A stretch of 64,000 nucleotides of DNA from Clostridium sp. OM02-18AC (GTDB taxonomy: Bacteria > Bacillota > Clostridia > Lachnospirales > Lachnospiraceae). Each line of letters starts with the position of its first letter. The first letter of the stretch is position 1. The DNA is taken from positions 124,001 to 188,000 of the forward strand of contig NZ_QULW01000002.1 of NCBI RefSeq assembly GCF_003481825.1, given 5' to 3'. Below are positions 25,557 to 34,055 of this stretch, in pieces. The notes beneath the pieces are model-generated. The model was not told the origin of the DNA, made no database searches, and saw only the letters and a program-made list of their open reading frames with translations. Position numbers and translations under genes: made by a program.

Positions 25557-25864
25557 TCTTAGGAAATTGAAATTGCGTTCCACGAAACATATTTTGAATT
25601 TAATCTGGCAGCTGACTTGAAATTTTAAATTCCAGTGCAGTGGTAAATTCCACCGGACATTAAAATTCCTTGATTTTATTGAATTATAATGAGCAAAATC
25701 TTTAGATAACTGGTATAATTAAGCTAACTTCTCATAAAATATCTGAGTTTGTGACATGGAAAAGAGACCTCTGGATATCTGGTGTGTAAGACTAAATTCC
25801 ACAGGCCACATCTAAAAAATGTGAATTGTTAAGTTCCAGTCTGACAGCAGATTTTTATGCTAAG

Positions 25865-27178
25865 TTAGTGGTTAAAGCGAATCAGCTTAGGTGTCAGATT
25901 GACCTCGTCGGGTGGAATCGGCCTAAGCTGAAGTGCTTTTAAAATGTCAATGCCGTAGTTATCGAGTGCGACATCATATGGAGTACGACCGCCAAGACTT
26001 TCTCTGGGAGTAGAGTTGATATGGTCCACAATAGTTCTCAGATCCCATTGAGTGAGGAATTCAAAGCTGGTTTTCTTTGGCAGAACCATGCGCAACATGG
26101 TGTGCGCCTGTTCAATACCACCTTTTTGACCACTTCTCATGGGATCACAGAAATAAATACTTGAACGGATAATACCCTCAGATCCTGTTTCTAAAGAATC
26201 GGGATCGCCGAACTCTGATCCACGGTCCGTTAGAATCGTGTTGAATAAAGTGAGAAAATCATAGGTTCCCAGTTGATGTTCCAACTTATCAAAAATAAGC
26301 CGTACAGCGCCCTTAGTGCAGCGGTTCATAATGAAAGCCAGGAATAACTTCTCACGAGTCAAAAAGAAGGTGAGAATGACACGTTTGGATTCCTGCGAAG
26401 AATGGACGGTATCCATTTCGGCAAAATGATCGAGTTCCAGCTTTTGAAAATCTGAAAACAGACGGCCTTGAAAAACAGTACGGTCTTTGATCTGGGTTTT
26501 ATGAACTTTGCGAGGTTTAAACTTTACCTTGCGCTTCAAATCAACATTTCTTGCCGTAAGAACGCCATCATTGAGGTAGGAATAGAGTGTTCTGACCGAC
26601 ATATCCAACTCAGGATGGTTTGTAATGATCTGATAGGGAGATTGTCCCTGATAAATAAGAGGCGAAATGACCATGTCCTTTTGACGCAGTTCATGCTTTG
26701 TCATGTTTATGCCAGCCCTGGACGAAGACAGACATTCCTTGTATTTGCGGTCTGCAAAGACAGCATCGTAACGGTACTTATGAGCAATGGAACAATGATG
26801 GATGGCTTTCGGACATCCATTACAGACATAAGGAGCCTTATCAAGACGGTTACACTGTTCTTTAACGAAATCGGGACAGGTTTGGTTACAGGTTGGACAG
26901 GAAGTACACTTAATGTTGCAGAGTATGATTTTCCTGCATACATTTGTTTTTCTGCAGTGATATCTGTGAATGCAGAAGTTGTGAGCGTTAAGGAAGGATC
27001 CTTTATGATACCAATCACTTACACGATGGAGTTTCACTTCCTTCGAAATAGTTGTAGGATCTTTGCATAAGAAGCGGGCAATATCTTTAAAAGAGCTGCC
27101 GTTATTCAGGGAACGCTCAATGTATTTACGGTCTTCAAGGGAAAGATGTTTCTGGTTACCAGGAATATATTTACTCAT
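25865..27178 (-). CDS. IS30-family transposase
   Basis: A 437-residue transposase. It starts with KHLSLEDRKYIERSLNNGSS and the helix-turn-helix IARFLCKDPTTISKEV, carries a cysteine-rich block of CxxC-type pairs around residues 85-145, and ends in the DDE integrase-like domain: EMDTVHSS near residue 250, LTDRGSEFGDPDSLE near 322, and KGGIEQAHTMLR with the glutamate near 360. It is intact from start to stop, so the element may still move. ATG 27178 has GGAGAT upstream on the minus strand. Confidence 0.92.
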   Translation of the reverse strand: MSKYIPGNQKHLSLEDRKYIERSLNNGSSFKDIARFLCKDPTTISKEVKLHRVSDWYHKGSFLNAHNFCIHRYHCRKTNVCRKIILCNIKCTSCPTCNQTCPDFVKEQCNRLDKAPYVCNGCPKAIHHCSIAHKYRYDAVFADRKYKECLSSSRAGINMTKHELRQKDMVISPLIYQGQSPYQIITNHPELDMSVRTLYSYLNDGVLTARNVDLKRKVKFKPRKVHKTQIKDRTVFQGRLFSDFQKLELDHFAEMDTVHSSQESKRVILTFFLTREKLFLAFIMNRCTKGAVRLIFDKLEHQLGTYDFLTLFNTILTDRGSEFGDPDSLETGSEGIIRSSIYFCDPMRSGQKGGIEQAHTMLRMVLPKKTSFEFLTQWDLRTIVDHINSTPRESLGGRTPYDVALDNYGIDILKALQLRPIPPDEVNLTPKLIRFNH

Positions 27179-27260
27179 AGAGATCTCCTTCTACTGCTGT
27201 CAGAAGGTCTTCATGAGCATAGCACGAATATATGAAAGATTAAACTCCACTCATGTAGGA

Positions 27261-27296
27261 GTAAATTCCACCGCATAAGCGGACGGTGGAATTTAC
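27261..27296. repeat. Perfect 13-bp hairpin at the IS30 right end
   Basis: GTAAATTCCACCG (27261-27273) and CGGTGGAATTTAC (27284-27296) with a 10-base loop. Copies or variants of the same arm occur at the left end of the element, so this is likely a transposase-binding or transcript-blocking end structure. Confidence 0.6.
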
Positions 27297-27482
27297 TTTT
27301 GAAATTTTCAATTTAATCTGGCAGAAGCATGTAAGATTGACGAAGTTTCTTTTTTAAGAGTATAATAGAATTGGTTTATGAAAAAGAACACAAGTTTCTG
27401 AACTTTCTGTGATCGTGCAGCACAGGAATGAACGGATATGACAATCCCAGAAACGAAAATAAATGATGGAGAAACGATAAAA

Positions 27483-28085
27483 ATGCCAAAATTATATTTC
27501 CGATACGGAGCGATGGGCAGCTCAAAATCTGCCAACATCCTGATGGTACGTTACAATTATGAAGAGCGCGGTCAATATGCCGTGCTGCTAAAATCAAGGA
27601 CTGACAACAGAGATGGGGAACGTGAGATCAAATCCCGTATGGGTCTTTCTGCTCCGGCCGAATATGTGGATGATTTTATAAAAGAAATTTCAGAAAACTG
27701 GAAACCGGAACATGAGGAACATTTGTATCATGGGAAAAAAGTGGATGCAGTTCTGGTGGATGAGGCGCAATTCCTTTCCGAGGGGGAAGTCGATATCCTG
27801 TCAGATCTCGTTGATTTTTATGGAATTCCGGTTCTCTGCTATGGTCTGCGGACAGACTTTTTAAACCATCTGTTTCCGGGTTCCCGGCGTCTTATGGAGA
27901 TTGCAGATGTGATTGAGGAAGTCCCGACGGTCTGCTGGTGTGGAAGACGTGCCCAGTGCAATACCAGATATGCAAATGGAAAAATTGTAAGGGAAGGTGC
28001 GCAGATTATGATTGGTTCCAATGAAAGCTATGTGGCACTTTGCAGGAAGCATTATAAAGAGGGGAAGCTGTGGCCGGAGACGTAA
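27483..28085 (+). CDS. tdk: Thymidine kinase (type II)
   Basis: A 200-residue thymidine kinase: P-loop GAMGSSKS at residues 9-16, DEAQFLS near 91, LRTDF lasso region, and four zinc-site cysteines represented by CWCGRRAQC and the C-terminal CRKHY. It phosphorylates thymidine in the salvage pathway. ATG 27483 follows GATGGAGAAACG; an upstream in-frame ATG at 27438 has no ribosome site. It is chromosomal housekeeping in most Firmicutes and lies directly right of the IS30 copy. Confidence 0.9.
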   Translation: MPKLYFRYGAMGSSKSANILMVRYNYEERGQYAVLLKSRTDNRDGEREIKSRMGLSAPAEYVDDFIKEISENWKPEHEEHLYHGKKVDAVLVDEAQFLSEGEVDILSDLVDFYGIPVLCYGLRTDFLNHLFPGSRRLMEIADVIEEVPTVCWCGRRAQCNTRYANGKIVREGAQIMIGSNESYVALCRKHYKEGKLWPET

Positions 28086-28126
28086 GTGTCCTATTAGATT
28101 TTATGGAATATTGTAAAAGCTGATAA

Positions 28127-29248
28127 TCTGGGAGAGGAAAGACGGTTCTTAACAGCAGTACATTTTACGAGCTGTATTGCCAGGCAGAAGAAAATCATAA
28201 AGAATTGAACTGCTATTTATTAGTGAATCATGACGAGCAGATCACGGTGTATGAGCAAATTGCAGAAAAACTGGGCTTGACGGAAAAGTATGGGAACATT
28301 ATTAGTAAACCTACCACGTTTATTAATAATCATTCAGCGGACGATCCGGTAGATGTAGCATTTATTGATGAAGCGCACTTGCTGCTTACTCAGGGCAAAC
28401 AATCATACAGGGGAGAAAATCAGCTGAAGGATATTATTGACAGGGCACGAGTGACCGTTGTAATGTTTGATGAAAATCAGATTCTTACAACAGAGCAGTT
28501 TTGGGAAGCGCAGACTCTGGAACGATACCGAAAACAGGCGAAAATGGCGCACAATTATATGGTATTGGATAAACAACTGCGTATGCAGGTAGATGCAAAA
28601 ACCATGGATTGGATTGATTCGTTTACCAAAAAACAAGTATTAAAGAAGATACCAAATACGCCGGGTGGATATAGTATCTTAGTTTTTGATAAACCGGAAT
28701 TGCTTGATCTGGAAATTAAAAAGAGGGCAAGTGAGAATGATTCCGCATTATCAAGAGTTATAGCAACATATGATTGGGAATATAGTAAGAATCACAAGCC
28801 GGAAGATCGCATGATGAAATATTGGGAAGTGTTTATAGGAAAATGGCACAAACCATGGAACAGGGAACTGGAGACCGGGCTTTCCAGAAAAGAAAAACAA
28901 AGTATAAAAGGATTAGCATGGGCAGAACAGCCACAGACAATTAATGAAGTGGGATCTACTTTTACGATTCAGGGATTTGACTTAAATTATGCGGGAGTAA
29001 TTCTTGGACCTTCCGTAAAATACAGAAATGGAAAGATTGTATTTGATCCATCGGCCAGCCATAATGAAAAGGCAGTTCGAAACAGGACTTTATCGGATGG
29101 AACAAAACAGAAATTTGGTGAAACCCTGATTCAGCACGAAGTGAGAGTTCTCATGACACGTGGAGTAAATGGAATGTACATATATGCATGTGATCCGGAG
29201 CTTCGGGCAGCGCTGCTTTCTGCAGCAAAAGAAGAGGAGTATTTATGA
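28127..29248 (+). pseudogene. DUF2075 (helicase-like) gene with truncated 5' end
   Basis: The body (ELNCYLLVNHDEQITVYEQI, DVAFIDEAHLLLTQGKQSYR, DENQILTTEQFWEAQTL, FTIQGFDLNYAGVILGP) is a DUF2075 NTPase/helicase domain. Reading back in frame from the first possible start (TTG 28205), the sequence SGRGKTVLNSSTFYELY continues upstream, which is the end of the Walker A loop, but stop codons sit immediately before it at 28121-28126. The first half of the P-loop and everything before it are gone. The ending overlaps the MazG-like gene by 4 bases. It was probably a nucleic-acid helicase; now most likely non-functional as an ATPase. Confidence 0.7.
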
Positions 29249-29565
29249 AACAGGAGACGATAGAAAGAATCCGGAAATTTACAGAAGACCGGGACTGGGA
29301 TCAGTTTCATTCACCGGCAAATTTGGCAAAATCAATCGTTATTGAAGCAGCAGAATTATTAGAGTGTTTTCAGTGGTCGGATGAGAAATATGATTTACAG
29401 CATGTCAAAGAGGAACTGGCTGACGTAATGGTGTACAGTCAGAATCTGCTGGATAAACTCGGTCTTGATGCAGATGAGATTGTGAATATGAAAATGACTC
29501 AGAATGAGACGAAGTATCCGGTAGAGAAGGCAAAAGGAAAAGCGGAAAAATACGATCAGTTGTAA
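29245..29565 (+). CDS. MazG-like nucleotide pyrophosphohydrolase
   Basis: A 106-residue all-helical protein. RDWDQFHSPANLAKSIVIEA, then AELLECFQW and EELADVMVYSQNL, form the metal-binding EExxE and ExxD helices of MazG-like NTP pyrophosphatases. These enzymes convert (d)NTPs to (d)NMPs and also occur in phage and defence contexts. Start ATG overlaps the DUF2075 stop (ATGA), an arrangement I believe is common for this pair, suggesting a shared role. Confidence 0.85.
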   Translation: MKQETIERIRKFTEDRDWDQFHSPANLAKSIVIEAAELLECFQWSDEKYDLQHVKEELADVMVYSQNLLDKLGLDADEIVNMKMTQNETKYPVEKAKGKAEKYDQL

Positions 29566-29584
29566 TAAAGAAAGAGGAAAGACA

Positions 29585-29879
29585 ATGGAAGAAGATTTTG
29601 AAGGTGCTGAAGATGAGATAAGAAATGCTTATGAGAAAAGACGAAAAGGTGATAATAAAAATGCAATATTAGGAGTTGGCGGGAGTTATTGTAAATACCG
29701 AACATACCAGGCAGGCAATAACCAAGGACCAGATGAAAAAGTTTTTGAAGTTCGTCCATGATGATAATGTGTACTACAAATACTACGATGTTTTCTATAT
29801 TCTCTTCCATACAGGACTTACAAGAGAATGCTGCTCAGGTTATTCAGCAACTTGGGTGAGCAGATTATGCAGAATATAA
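29585..29879 (+). pseudogene. Tyrosine integrase remnant (central part)
   Basis: A frame within 29676-29879 encodes RQAITKDQMKKFLKFVHDDN, then YYKYYDVFYILFHTGL, the central region of Tn916-type tyrosine recombinases just before the first catalytic arginine. The expected RISE after HTGL is replaced by unrelated residues. A separate ATG at 29585 with a good ribosome site starts a 58-codon frame (MEEDFEGAEDEIRNAYEKRR) that runs out of frame into this fragment. The gene is clearly broken. Confidence 0.65.
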
Positions 29880-29997
29880 AGTAATACCATACATGTGTAT
29901 GAATAAGGTACTGATTTCAAGATATAAAAAAATAGCATTTCCTATCGTATCGTATCCAGAATTAGAGGAAATTATTTCTGGTGTCATAAGGGAATAA
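29860..29997 (+). pseudogene. C-terminal remnant of an unrecognised gene
   Basis: In another frame, after a stop at 29857-29859, there is YKVIPYMCMNKVLISRYKK, then IAFPIVSYPELEEIISGVI, ending in TAA. It reads as natural protein sequence but has no start or ribosome site and no family I know. Confidence 0.35.
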
Positions 29998-30247
29998 TAT
30001 TTTTACATATCAACTTATAAAAAACTGCACCCCCTATCTTTATAATCGTTAAAAGGTTCAAAAACCTCGGTAGTCTGCACCCCCCCTAAACTGACTACCA
30101 ATTGACTACTACAGACTATTACACTTGGTCTCGAACTGCCGTATTTTGCCACTTTCACTACAGTTTCCGGAAAACTGTAACTCTTGAAGAAATCCAAAAA
30201 AGTGCGTAAAATAGGGCAAAACGAAGCATTTCAGGAGGAAAAATACA
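29998..30247 (+). other. Repeat-rich attachment-like region
   Basis: No gene. The segment contains repeated GACTAC/TACTACA units (around 30076-30120), C-runs (GCACCCCCT and GCACCCCCCC), and a sequence near 30031-30055 that resembles, inverted, the arm-like repeats described elsewhere. A very similar TACTACA-rich region precedes the matching short peptide at 54106, so this is likely one boundary of an integrated element. Confidence 0.45.
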
Positions 30248-30310
30248 ATGATAAAAGTCCTATTCATCTGCCACGGCAGGACTTTGATAAATGCCTCAAA
30301 TCAAAGATAA
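30248..30310 (+). pseudogene. Start fragment resembling a low-molecular-weight tyrosine phosphatase
   Basis: ATG behind CAGGAGG encodes 20 residues: MIKVLFICHG, then unrelated residues and a stop. MIxVLFxCHGNICRSPMAE is the N-terminus and P-loop of LMW protein tyrosine phosphatases; here identity stops right at CHG. A parallel fragment lies at 54106. These may mark the insertion target of integrase-carrying elements. Confidence 0.5.
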
Positions 30311-30405
30311 ATGCGGCAAACTGGGGCTTTCTGCGGCAGAGTAAAAGCAATAACCATACTGTTCGTATACGTTTCAGACGATTAAAAAAGAAAAATGTAC
30401 AAGTG

Positions 30406-30429
30406 CCCGGATGAAAATCCGGGTATTTT
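30406..30429 (+). terminator. Terminator before the excisionase region
   Basis: CCCGGA (30406-30411) and TCCGGG (30418-30423), loop of six, followed by TATTTTTAT. Confidence 0.65.
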
Positions 30430-30433
30430 TATA

Positions 30434-30458
30434 GGTGGGTGCAAACTTTATAACGATA
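30434..30458 (+). repeat. Arm-like repeat, copy 1
   Basis: GGTGGGTGCAAACTTTATAA continues CGATA; about 20 of its 25 bases match the two copies at 53861-53885 (inverted) and 53891-53915. Copies at both ends of a roughly 24-kb segment next to int/xis genes suggest integrase or excisionase arm-type sites. Confidence 0.5.
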
Positions 30459-30562
30459 ATACCGTTAAAAAGTATTTCCGCATATCGAGAAAATTAAGTT
30501 GACTTCTGCCCAGAGTAGAGCGTTAATGTCAGTACCATAAAACCCAAGGAGCTGATTGCTGT

Positions 30563-30799
30563 ATGGCAGAGAAATTAAACATCAATGAAAAGTATATGCT
30601 GCGGATACTGGAGGCATCTGAGTATTACGGCATTGGAATCAAGAAAATGCGGCGAATCGCAGAAGATGGTGAGAACATCTTTGCTGTGAGGAATGATAAC
30701 CGGTGGATGATCCACAGGGAGAAATTTAATGAGTATCTTGAAGGACATTATTTTTCCGGGAAGAAGCCGGAGGAGGATATTCCGGTTAAGGTGTTTTGA
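30563..30799 (+). CDS. Excisionase (Xis), Tn916-like
   Basis: A 78-residue winged-helix protein: RILEASEYYGIGIKKMRRIA, then NRWMIHREKFNEYLEGHYF, the pattern of Tn916-family excisionases that normally precede a tyrosine integrase gene. Xis binds the element ends and favours excision. The ATG follows AAGGAG by 10 bases. No intact integrase follows; integrase pieces occur at 29.6-29.9 kb and 53.2-53.7 kb. It ends at a shared bidirectional terminator. Confidence 0.85.
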   Translation: MAEKLNINEKYMLRILEASEYYGIGIKKMRRIAEDGENIFAVRNDNRWMIHREKFNEYLEGHYFSGKKPEEDIPVKVF

Positions 30800-30850
30800 T
30801 ACTAAGGTATGATATTTTTTGATGTATATTTTTACGATCAAATTATAAAA

Positions 30851-30886
30851 ATCTCCGAGGCAAATGCTGCCCCGGAGATTCGTTTT
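30851..30886. terminator. Bidirectional terminator
   Basis: ATCTCCG (30851-30857) pairs with CGGAGAT (30873-30879). T-runs lie on the right (plus) and A-runs on the left (minus), so it serves both the excisionase and the convergent minus-strand gene. Confidence 0.75.
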
Positions 30887-31540
30887 TTATGCGTTGTACA
30901 GCTTCAAGAGTGCATCCAACAGGCGGTATGTCTCGGTGCGGTAATACTCGTTGTGCTTGGACTGCTTTATATGAAGCTTGTCCATGTCAACATTCGCAAG
31001 ACCCGCTTTCAAAAGGTCGGCAGATTGCTTGCGGACGGTGTTTGCTGCATCGTGACCAAGGTGCATTTTTTCGTGGAATTCGGCACCTTTGACATCGTTG
31101 AGTAAAAGTAGTGCGGCAAGGCCATGCTTCGGAGAACGGTCGATAAGGTGATGAACAAGGTTTGCAAATAATGTGGCGGTTTCTGCCTTGTTCTCCTGCT
31201 CAATCATCATATCTTCCGGGGACGGTACGGTTGCAAGGTCAAAATCGTAATCGTCAGCCAACTGATCAATAGATACGGAACTTGGTACTGCGTAATGTCC
31301 GAGCTGTTCGTTCAGTGCCAAATTAAAGGAGCTACGAGCAGCTTTGGCAACGGACTCAGGAACTGCCATGTACAGCACTTTGAAGTTTCTGCCTGCAATT
31401 GTGATGATCTTGATGCAGTCAGGGTTGGTACAATGCGCCTTTGCAAAAGCTGCATCATACATGGTTGGCACTAAGACCTCGCCCGGCTTCAGTGGTTCGT
31501 TGTTATAGTTGCGTGTGATTGAATTTACTCTGTTTGTCAT
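30887..31540 (-). CDS. Unrecognised element protein, possibly regulatory
   Basis: A 217-residue protein from the ATG at 31540, 9 bases after GGAGG. The N-terminal part has TNPDCIKIITIAGRNFKVLY; the middle is acidic (SPEDMMIEQENKAETA), and the C-terminal half is helical (AANTVRKQSADLLKAGLANV). The spacing of an acidic block followed by a helical segment is loosely sigma-factor-like, but I cannot assign a family. It stands between the excisionase and a small basic protein gene. Confidence 0.6.
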   Translation of the reverse strand: MTNRVNSITRNYNNEPLKPGEVLVPTMYDAAFAKAHCTNPDCIKIITIAGRNFKVLYMAVPESVAKAARSSFNLALNEQLGHYAVPSSVSIDQLADDYDFDLATVPSPEDMMIEQENKAETATLFANLVHHLIDRSPKHGLAALLLLNDVKGAEFHEKMHLGHDAANTVRKQSADLLKAGLANVDMDKLHIKQSKHNEYYRTETYRLLDALLKLYNA

Positions 31541-31808
31541 GAAAAATACCTCCATTCGGTGTGGGGAATGGAGGTATCCATGACAAATCAGCGAAAAGGC
31601 AATAAAAATCCGTACCGCAGTCCGCATGGAGATATTCTCCATTCCAGATTGCAGCTCCTCTGCTCATCGATTCGCTGTTCGTATTCAGTTGTTTGTTATA
31701 GGGTGTGAGCCAGCATTGATCAAATGATGCACCTTTATAACGAGATTCACTAAAAGGGGGGATGGCGGACATATTGGAAAATAAGTTGCCGTCCATCGAG
31801 TTAAGATA

Positions 31809-31952
31809 TTATTTTTTGCCCTTGCTCGGTTTGGTCTGCGCTAAGGCACTGCCTGCAACAGATTTTGATTTTTGACTGTATCGTCCGTCCCTAAGGATTT
31901 GACTTGCTTTTTTAGCCACATTCTTGCTAGTCTGTTTTTTATTGCTTACCAT
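31809..31952 (-). CDS. Small basic protein, 47 residues
   Basis: A short frame with a perfect GGAGGTGAAAAC site before its ATG at 31952: MVSNKKQTSKNVAKKASQIL, then RDGRYSQKSKSVAGSALAQT and a lysine-rich end. Eleven lysines and no acidic cluster point to nucleic-acid binding or a ribosome-associated role. Similar short proteins ending in AGSALSQT-like motifs are, from memory, common on mobile elements. Function unknown. Confidence 0.65.
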   Translation of the reverse strand: MVSNKKQTSKNVAKKASQILRDGRYSQKSKSVAGSALAQTKPSKGKK

Positions 31953-32213
31953 GTTTTCACCTCCTTGTATCTTGATGCTTATATTTTAGTTAGTTTTACA
32001 AATGGAAAAAACGAACGAAAAAAGAAGAAAATCAGAAGATTTTCGGAATAAAAAAGTGGGTTTCCGCTTGTTACGGAAGCCCTGGAATAAAAAGGTATTG
32101 TATTTGGCTAAACCATGCAGCGTTCAATAGAAAGCAAATTTTCTGAATTTATGTCAGAACAATGGATTAACTTTGAGAAATCAAAGACAAACACGAACGT
32201 TTTCGATTTAGGC
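31953..32213. other. AT-rich intergenic DNA before the defence operon
   Basis: Contains a GGGTTTCCG / CGGAAGCCC hairpin (32057-32081) and purine-rich runs. A 43-codon frame starting near 32116 has no ribosome site and is not called. The gene-free stretch continues through the defence-operon promoter to 32290. Confidence 0.4.
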
Positions 32214-32242
32214 TTGATGTATGTGAAGATTTATACTATAAT
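32214..32242 (+). promoter_or_regulatory. Consensus promoter of the defence operon
   Basis: TTGATG (32214-32219), 17-base spacer, TATAAT (32237-32242). Transcription would start near 32249, about 40 bases before the XRE regulator gene. No terminator is visible from here to 44537, so it can drive all seven genes. Confidence 0.8.
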
Positions 32243-32290
32243 ATGACCATACAACGATATAAGATAATGTTCGAGCAAGGAGGATCACCG

Positions 32291-32497
32291 ATGGAATATA
32301 ACTACAACAAGCTCTGGAAATTGTTGATAGACAAGAATTTGATGAAGAAAGATCTGATGGAAAAAACTGGCATCACATCATCTACCATCGCCAAGATGGG
32401 AAAGAACAAAGCGGTGAGTATGGAGGTTCTCGGTAAAATATGTATGGCTTTGGATTGTAATATAGGCGATATCGTTGATGTAATCAAAAAAGGTTGA
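32291..32497 (+). CDS. XRE-family regulator, first gene of the defence operon
   Basis: A 68-residue Cro/C1-type helix-turn-helix protein: LIDKNLMKKDLMEKTGITSS, then TIAKMGKNKAVSMEVLGKIC. AAGGAGG ends 6 bases before ATG 32291. Being immediately behind the promoter and 40 bases before hamA, it is likely an autoregulator that keeps the restriction and helicase genes in check. There is no separate operator I can point to. Confidence 0.85.
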   Translation: MEYNYNKLWKLLIDKNLMKKDLMEKTGITSSTIAKMGKNKAVSMEVLGKICMALDCNIGDIVDVIKKG

Positions 32498-32537
32498 TTT
32501 GAGGTGAACGAAATTTATGGCGGAAGGAGGTAGCCAA

Positions 32538-34055
32538 ATGGAGCATCTTTGCATTGGCTCATATGTGAGAATTATGACATCGTGCGCTATTCCCGCAGAA
32601 CGCAAGTTTGATTCCTTCTGCGAGAAAATCATGTTATCGTTATGCCCGTTAGGTGCCACAGCCTTTTCATATATTTCAGCCGATGGGTATGAAGTCACCT
32701 ACTCATACACTAATTATAATAAGATTCACTCTGCGGGGCAGAATCTGCCCACCGAAGTTATGCAAATGGCCCTGAAGAAAGATGCCCATGTAATCGAGCG
32801 GTATTTTATTCAGACCATCATCCCCGCAATGGAAGAGGCGCGTAAGAAAAATGCCGTGCTTGCATTGAAAAATGTCATTCTGAAAGATGCTACAATCGCC
32901 GACACTACCCAGCTTGGTACCATTGGCAATCTCACGAAGAATGACCTTAAGAAGAAAAATGAGTTTGTGCTTTCTGAATTCTTGGCAGATGTGTTTATCT
33001 ATGCTGTCGCAAAAACGGATAACATGATAGAGTCCACATTCACAAAATCTATCAAGAAGGATTTTTATGCGGCCTATAATCCAATGGCCGACACAATCAA
33101 GTTTTACGAAGTAATAAAGCCGAAACCTGTGGCAGCAATACCTCTGACGAGCAAAGGGAAATTTGATAAAGTTTTTACGCCTGTGTCAAGCGAAAAGCTT
33201 TCCATATCCGCAAAACACGACTTTCAAATTTTCTGTTTGAAGTTTGATGATTATGATTTCGACTATCACGGTCTGTGGAGGCACCTTCGCAACAATATCG
33301 GGTATTACGTCTATTCCAGGGCACAGATTGAGACTTACATGGAAGATGATGAGATTTCGGCACTTGCTTACGATGCAATAGCGTATATCAAAAAAGCCAT
33401 CGCTGACGGAAAATTACCGACCGGCAATGAGCTCGGAGAACTCTTGCTGTATATATTTCTGGAGCAGGTTCTCGTTGCTCCGAAATTGATGAGCAAGGTT
33501 GAAATAGGAAATCACGGCGGTCTTATGACGAGTGAAAGTTCCGGCATCCACCTTCTTACTGCTAATGAAACTGTTCCTTTTAGTCAGGTTATTCTCGGAA
33601 CATCGATGATAAAAGGAGACTTGCAAACGGCAATAGATTCAGCCTTTGCAGATGCACAGAAACTAAAGAACAGAAAGAAAGACGAGAGACGTTTTGTTGA
33701 GTCAAACATATTTGCGGCCTCTTTCCCAACGAAGATTTATGATCAGCTTGAAGCAATAATCCTGCCTTCCGAAACGAACGGTCAAAAGCCTGCCACTGCG
33801 TTTGGTATGTTCGTGGGATACAGCCTGAGCGGAGTATCCGCAAACGGAAAACCCGTAAACGAATATCAGAACGATGTGCTTGAGCAGGTCAGGAATGACA
33901 TCCAAAACAATGTGCCATTCATCGAAGCAAAAATCACACAGTATGGATTCGACGGCTACTCTATGTATATCTATTTGCTTTCCTTCGCTGATGCAGACGA
34001 AGACAAAAAAGATATCATGGATAAGCTGTTGCAATCCGGAGGAGGTCAAGCATGA
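32538..34055 (+). CDS. HamA-like DUF1837 protein (Hachiman), N-terminally extended
   Basis: A 505-residue protein. The C-terminal part, about 230-435, is a DUF1837 domain (FCLKFDDYDFDYHGLWRHLR, GNELGELLLYIFLEQVLVAP, SSGIHLL, FSQVILGTSMIKGDLQTAID). DUF1837 is the nuclease subunit HamA of Hachiman anti-phage defence. Ordinary HamA is roughly 250-300 residues; here about 200 extra N-terminal residues (SAGQNLPTEVMQMALKKD, FVLSEFLADVFIYAV) form an unknown domain. Where many HamA proteins show an ExK-type motif (GEAK or GASK), this one reads GTSM, so catalysis may be altered. ATG 32538 is 7 bases after AAGGAGG; ATG 32517 is a poorer choice. It overlaps hamB by 4 bases. Confidence 0.8.
   Translation: MEHLCIGSYVRIMTSCAIPAERKFDSFCEKIMLSLCPLGATAFSYISADGYEVTYSYTNYNKIHSAGQNLPTEVMQMALKKDAHVIERYFIQTIIPAMEEARKKNAVLALKNVILKDATIADTTQLGTIGNLTKNDLKKKNEFVLSEFLADVFIYAVAKTDNMIESTFTKSIKKDFYAAYNPMADTIKFYEVIKPKPVAAIPLTSKGKFDKVFTPVSSEKLSISAKHDFQIFCLKFDDYDFDYHGLWRHLRNNIGYYVYSRAQIETYMEDDEISALAYDAIAYIKKAIADGKLPTGNELGELLLYIFLEQVLVAPKLMSKVEIGNHGGLMTSESSGIHLLTANETVPFSQVILGTSMIKGDLQTAIDSAFADAQKLKNRKKDERRFVESNIFAASFPTKIYDQLEAIILPSETNGQKPATAFGMFVGYSLSGVSANGKPVNEYQNDVLEQVRNDIQNNVPFIEAKITQYGFDGYSMYIYLLSFADADEDKKDIMDKLLQSGGGQA

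Larger units (their letters stand above)
25590..27325. mobile_element. IS30-family insertion sequence with repeated end motifs
   Basis: The transposase is flanked by related sequences. AATTTAATCTGGCAG occurs as a direct repeat near 25598-25612 and 27309-27323, and GTAAATTCCACCG-type motifs recur near the left end (25643-25656, and variants near 25627 and 25792) and right end (27261-27273 and, inverted, 27284-27296). I cannot fix the exact terminal inverted repeats or target duplication. The left non-coding part, 25557-25864, has no gene. Confidence 0.65.

Noticed and set aside
25590..25860. Repeated AAATTCCAC motifs as a possible CRISPR-like array
   Set aside because: Spacing and orientation are irregular and confined to the IS30 ends; no cas genes are present.
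32116..32247. 43-codon frame MQRSIESKFSEFMSEQW...
   Set aside because: No ribosome site, and it runs through the promoter of the XRE-hamA operon.
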